Shown in pieces: positions 61,329-64,000 of a stretch of 64,000 bases of DNA. Source of the DNA: DASYPQ01 sp041488095 (GTDB lineage: Bacteria; Planctomycetota; UBA1135; GCA-002686595); assembly GCA_041488095.1 (NCBI GenBank), contig JBGPOP010000003.1, positions 95,898 through 159,897 on the forward strand. The letters run 5' to 3'. The stretch's first letter is position 1. Every line of letters starts with the position of its first letter. Made by a program: the position numbers and the translations under genes. The notes under the pieces were generated by a model. It was not told the DNA's origin and did not search any database. It saw only the letters and a program-made list of their open reading frames with translations.

Positions 61329-62117
61329 ATGTCTCCGCGAACGAGTCCTCCCCGCGCGAGCAGCGCCGCAGCGCGCCTCCTCGATTTCCTCCCTCTTCTC
61401 GGCATCGCGCTCGTCCTCCTCCTCGCGCTGTCGTGGTACGACGTTCTGCCCGGCGGCTGGCGCTTGCGTCGCTGTGTCGAACCCCGCGCGCTCACGCAAG
61501 ACCGCGAGGACGAAACCCACATCGCTTCGCGCCTCGCGCAGTTCTCCCGCGAGAACCCGGGCATGGCTCCGGGCGCGGTCGTGTTCCTGGGATCCTCGAC
61601 CATCGAGCGCTTCCCCCTCGCGCTCGCCTTTCCCGGCAAGCCCTGCGCGAACCGCGGCATCGCCAACCTCGCGGCGCGAGACCTCGCGCACATCCTCCCC
61701 GAGTGCCTCCCCATCGCGAAGCCCTCCGGCATCGTTCTCTACACCGGAGCCATCGATTGGCGCGCCTCGGGGTGCGATCTCGAGCTGCTGGCCGCCCGTG
61801 TCGATGCGGTCCTCGCCGCGCTCTCGCACGCGCTGCCCGACGTCCCCGCGACCCTGATGGGCATCCTGCCCGAGCGGGGGATGGATACGGGGAGGATCGA
61901 GCTCCTCCGCCGAGCCAACGCTCGTCTGGCGAGCCTGGCCCGAGAGAGGAACATCGCCTTCGTCGACCCCGCGCGGCCGCCGATAGCGAGCCCGACGGGA
62001 GCGCTCTCCCGGGAGCTGTCCGCCGACGACCTCCACCTGAACGAAGAGGGCTACCGCCATCTCGCCCGCTGGATCGTCGAGGACGGGGGCGAGGTCGGGC
62101 GGCTCCTCGCGCCTTGA
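61329..62117 (+). CDS. membrane-anchored SGNH/GDSL hydrolase
   Basis: A 262-residue protein with an N-terminal membrane helix (LLDFLPLLGIALVLLLALSW) and an SGNH hydrolase domain outside. The blocks are VVFLGSSTIERFPL (catalytic Ser), NRGIANLAARD (Gly block), VLYTGAIDWRASG (the Asn block, here with Ala-Ile in place of the usual Asn), and ADDLHLNEEGYRHLA with the Asp-x-x-His pair. Such enzymes often remove acetyl groups from glycans. The flippase gene overlaps its stop by TTGA, which suggests a role in surface polysaccharide processing. Confidence 0.82.
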   Translation: MSPRTSPPRASSAAARLLDFLPLLGIALVLLLALSWYDVLPGGWRLRRCVEPRALTQDREDETHIASRLAQFSRENPGMAPGAVVFLGSSTIERFPLALAFPGKPCANRGIANLAARDLAHILPECLPIAKPSGIVLYTGAIDWRASGCDLELLAARVDAVLAALSHALPDVPATLMGILPERGMDTGRIELLRRANARLASLARERNIAFVDPARPPIASPTGALSRELSADDLHLNEEGYRHLARWIVEDGGEVGRLLAP

Positions 62118-63724
62118 ACACGAGGCCGCGATCCCCTCTCTTGGGATCCGCGGATCTCCCGCAGGACTCGAGGACGGCCAGCTTGTTCAAGAACGTCGGC
62201 GCGAACTGGGCCCTGAGCCTGCTGCAGATCCTGGTGCTCCTGAAGCTCGCCCCGTTCGTGGTCGAGACCCTCGGCCGCGACCAGAACGGCATGTGGGTCA
62301 CGATCGTGTCGCTGACGGGCGTGCTGAGCCTCTTGATCCTCGGCGTCCCGATGGCCTCGGTGCGCTACATCGCCGAGCACGTCGCCCGCAAGGATCTCGC
62401 GCGCGCGAACGCGGCCGTCTCGACGTGTCTCGGCATCTGCATCGGACTCGGCCTGGCGGCGCTCGCCGCCGGCGCGGCGCTGTACGCCTTCTTCGAGATC
62501 GCCTACCTGCGCGGGCCCCAGGGCGCGGCCCTCCCCCTCGAGACCCTCCAGGGCGCGCGCATCGCCTTCGCGGTCGTCGTGCTCCAGGTCGCGATGGGTT
62601 TCGCCATGCGCCTGCCCTACGGCATTTTCGACGCTCACCACGACTTCGTGGCCCGCAACCTGATCATGGCCGGCGAGCTGCTCCTGCGCCTCCTGCTGAC
62701 GCTCGGCCTGCTCGCCTGGAGAGCCTCGCTGCCCGCGCTCGCAGCCGTGCAGGTCGCCTGCATGCTGTTCGAGTTCGTCGTGGCGCTCCTCGTCGTCCGT
62801 CGCCGCCACCCCGACATTCGTTTCGGCCTGGCGAGCTTCGACCGCTCCCTCGTGCGAGGCATCCTGGGCTTCAGCGTGTTCGCCATGCTCCTCAACGTGG
62901 GCACTCTGCTCGCCTTCCGCTCGGACGCCCTGGTGATCGGCGCGTGCCTTGGCGCGACCCAGGTGACGTTCTTCGACATGGGCAACAAGTTCTTCGACCC
63001 GATGACCGGCCTGCTGATCGCCGTCGGGGTGGTCGTGATGCCCATGGCGACGAAGCTCCAGGCGACCGGCGAGCGCGAGGAGCTGCGCCGGGTGTTCCTC
63101 AAGTGGTCGAAGATCTCGCTCTCGATCGTGCTCCTCATCGGTCTCTACCTCCTCGTGCTCGGGCCGGAGTTCCTGAGCTGGTGGGTCGGGCCCGACTTCG
63201 CCGGGCCCTCCGGCAGGGTCCTGCAGGTGCTCATGCTCTCCTTCCTCTTCTACCTGCCGGTGCGCGGGGTCGCGCTGCCCGTGCTCCTCGGCCTGGGCAA
63301 GCCCGCAGCGCCCGCGCTCGCCCTGCTCGCGATGGGCCTCGTCAACCTGGGGCTCAGCCTCGCGCTGGTGCACCCGCTCGGGATCCTCGGTGTCGCCCTG
63401 GGGACGGCCGTGCCCAACGTGCTCTTCGCGTTCGCGCTGCTCCTGCTCGCCTGCCGCGAGCTCGGCGTCAGCATCGCGAGCTACCTCGCCTACGTCGCGG
63501 GACGCGCCGTGATCGGCGCGATCCTGCCCCTGGCCTTGCTCCTGCTCCTCAAGCACGGCGTGCACGTCTCCGGCCTCGCCCCGCTCCTCTCCTCGGGGGT
63601 CGCGTCCGTGTTGGCCTTCGCCCTGGCCTGGATCTTCTTCGTCTACCGGAACGACCCCTACCTCGACCTGCGAGCGGAGATCGCGCGGGCTCTGCCGGGA
63701 TTCTCGCGAAGGAAGCTGCCCTGA
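62114..63724 (+). CDS. oligosaccharide flippase (MOP superfamily, Wzx-like)
   Basis: A 536-residue protein with 12-14 membrane helices, of the MurJ/Wzx/MATE superfamily that turns lipid-linked oligosaccharides across the inner membrane. The opening (FKNVGANWALSLLQILVLLKLAPFVVETLG) and the segment TFFDMGNKFFDPMTGLLIAVGVVVMPMATKL fit polysaccharide-export flippases better than MurJ. It starts at a TTG overlapping the SGNH stop (TTGA); the first 25 residues are polar. No other glycan cluster gene is next to it in the window except ugd, which is about 12 kb away. Confidence 0.85.
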   Translation: MNTRPRSPLLGSADLPQDSRTASLFKNVGANWALSLLQILVLLKLAPFVVETLGRDQNGMWVTIVSLTGVLSLLILGVPMASVRYIAEHVARKDLARANAAVSTCLGICIGLGLAALAAGAALYAFFEIAYLRGPQGAALPLETLQGARIAFAVVVLQVAMGFAMRLPYGIFDAHHDFVARNLIMAGELLLRLLLTLGLLAWRASLPALAAVQVACMLFEFVVALLVVRRRHPDIRFGLASFDRSLVRGILGFSVFAMLLNVGTLLAFRSDALVIGACLGATQVTFFDMGNKFFDPMTGLLIAVGVVVMPMATKLQATGEREELRRVFLKWSKISLSIVLLIGLYLLVLGPEFLSWWVGPDFAGPSGRVLQVLMLSFLFYLPVRGVALPVLLGLGKPAAPALALLAMGLVNLGLSLALVHPLGILGVALGTAVPNVLFAFALLLLACRELGVSIASYLAYVAGRAVIGAILPLALLLLLKHGVHVSGLAPLLSSGVASVLAFALAWIFFVYRNDPYLDLRAEIARALPGFSRRKLP

Positions 63725-63762
63725 GCCCCGCCGGGAATCTGGCCCACACCGCTGTGCAGGAA

Positions 63763-64000
63763 TCAGGTCGAGAGCGACACCTTCCAAGCGCAGATTTCGG
63801 CGACCCGCCACTTCTCGTGCTCGATGCCCAGGACCATCGCTGGCGAGATCCAAGGCGTGCGGTTCGTGATCCCGCGCACGTAGTTGCGCCACACAGTCCA
63901 TATCCACGCGTGACGCTCGAGCCGCTCCCGCAGCTTCGACGCCGCCCAGGTCCTGCGCACCAGCCTCGAGATCCCGTCCCGCATCATCGCCAGGGTGTGA
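63763..64000 (-). CDS. transposase C-terminal fragment (runs off the window)
   Basis: The frame is open from the window end to its stop at 63763: HTLAMMRDGISRLVRRTWAASK, then HAWIWTVWRNYVRGITNRTPW, SPAMVLGIEHEKW and EICAWKVSLST. The order RRTWAASK, then YRNYVRG, then TPAM-like SPAMxLGI and a final W resembles the ends of transposases from planctomycete and related insertion elements. The N-terminal part lies outside the window, so it is not known whether the element is whole. No terminal inverted repeat could be fixed in the 38 bases before 63763. Confidence 0.6.
   Translation of the reverse strand, partial: HTLAMMRDGISRLVRRTWAASKLRERLERHAWIWTVWRNYVRGITNRTPWISPAMVLGIEHEKWRVAEICAWKVSLST

Overview
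The window comes from a very G+C-rich, diderm bacterium. A planctomycete-type genome is the best fit: it has a DUF3500 protein, a YyaL/DUF255 protein, an ECF sigma factor fused to carboxypeptidase-regulatory-like domains, a phosphate-selective-porin-like outer-membrane protein, and SurA-like and flippase genes. This assignment is inference; no rRNA gene is present to settle it. Most of the window is dense housekeeping sequence. Neighbouring genes very often overlap by four bases (ATGA, GTGA or TTGA), so GTG and TTG starts are common.

Layout. 1-6.5 kb: extradiol-dioxygenase-like gene (cut by the edge), two tiny minus-strand ORFs, then rnc-mfd-surA-like. 6.1-12.7 kb: DUF1499-like gene, rpsT, a TPR protein, def-ribF, tRNA-Phe, DUF971, arfB, an unknown gene, and a porin with a long leader and a clear terminator. 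12.8-19.3 kb: YyaL family, a short ORF with a full Shine-Dalgarno followed by a hairpin, membrane proteins, an SDR, folE-queD, and an EF-hand protein. 19.4-33.2 kb: tsaD-larB-carA, then a minus-strand block of priA, mazG-like, SpoIIE phosphatase, pgpA-pgsA, rimO, a motorless FtsK-like gene and ftsK. 33.2-40.6 kb: coaB, a YCII lipoprotein, a lone gene cassette with an attC-like site, then coaC-gmk-yicC-pyrE-secG-tpiA-aroF on the minus strand. 40.7-46.8 kb: HD protein, regulatory-like domain protein, nifS-thiI, GT-C-like membrane protein. 46.9-54.9 kb: degenerate NtrC-type regulator, tRNA-Val, ugd, TPR plus ECF sigma pair, DJ-1/PfpI, serine hydrolase, TudS-like. 54.9-64 kb: membrane-tethered sigma factor, a chimeric DUF3500 gene, methyltransferase, SGNH hydrolase, flippase, and the end of a transposase.

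Genes that work together: nifS-thiI (sulfur for 4-thiouridine, as in the Bacillus nifZ-thiI pair); folE-queD (GTP to 6-carboxytetrahydropterin); pgsA-pgpA (phosphatidylglycerol synthesis); coaC and coaB (split CoaBC); ugd, the flippase, SGNH and GT-C proteins (surface glycans).

The accessory signals most worth following are: the DUF3500 gene with a ~1.2 kb in-frame segment of lower G+C that looks phage-virion-like; the sigma factor anchored in the membrane with a large outer region; the FtsK paralogue that has the membrane and gamma domains but no motor; the isolated integron-type cassette; and the short ORF with a complete Shine-Dalgarno and an apparent ATT start. All calls rest on reading the sequence and on family knowledge; no searches were run.
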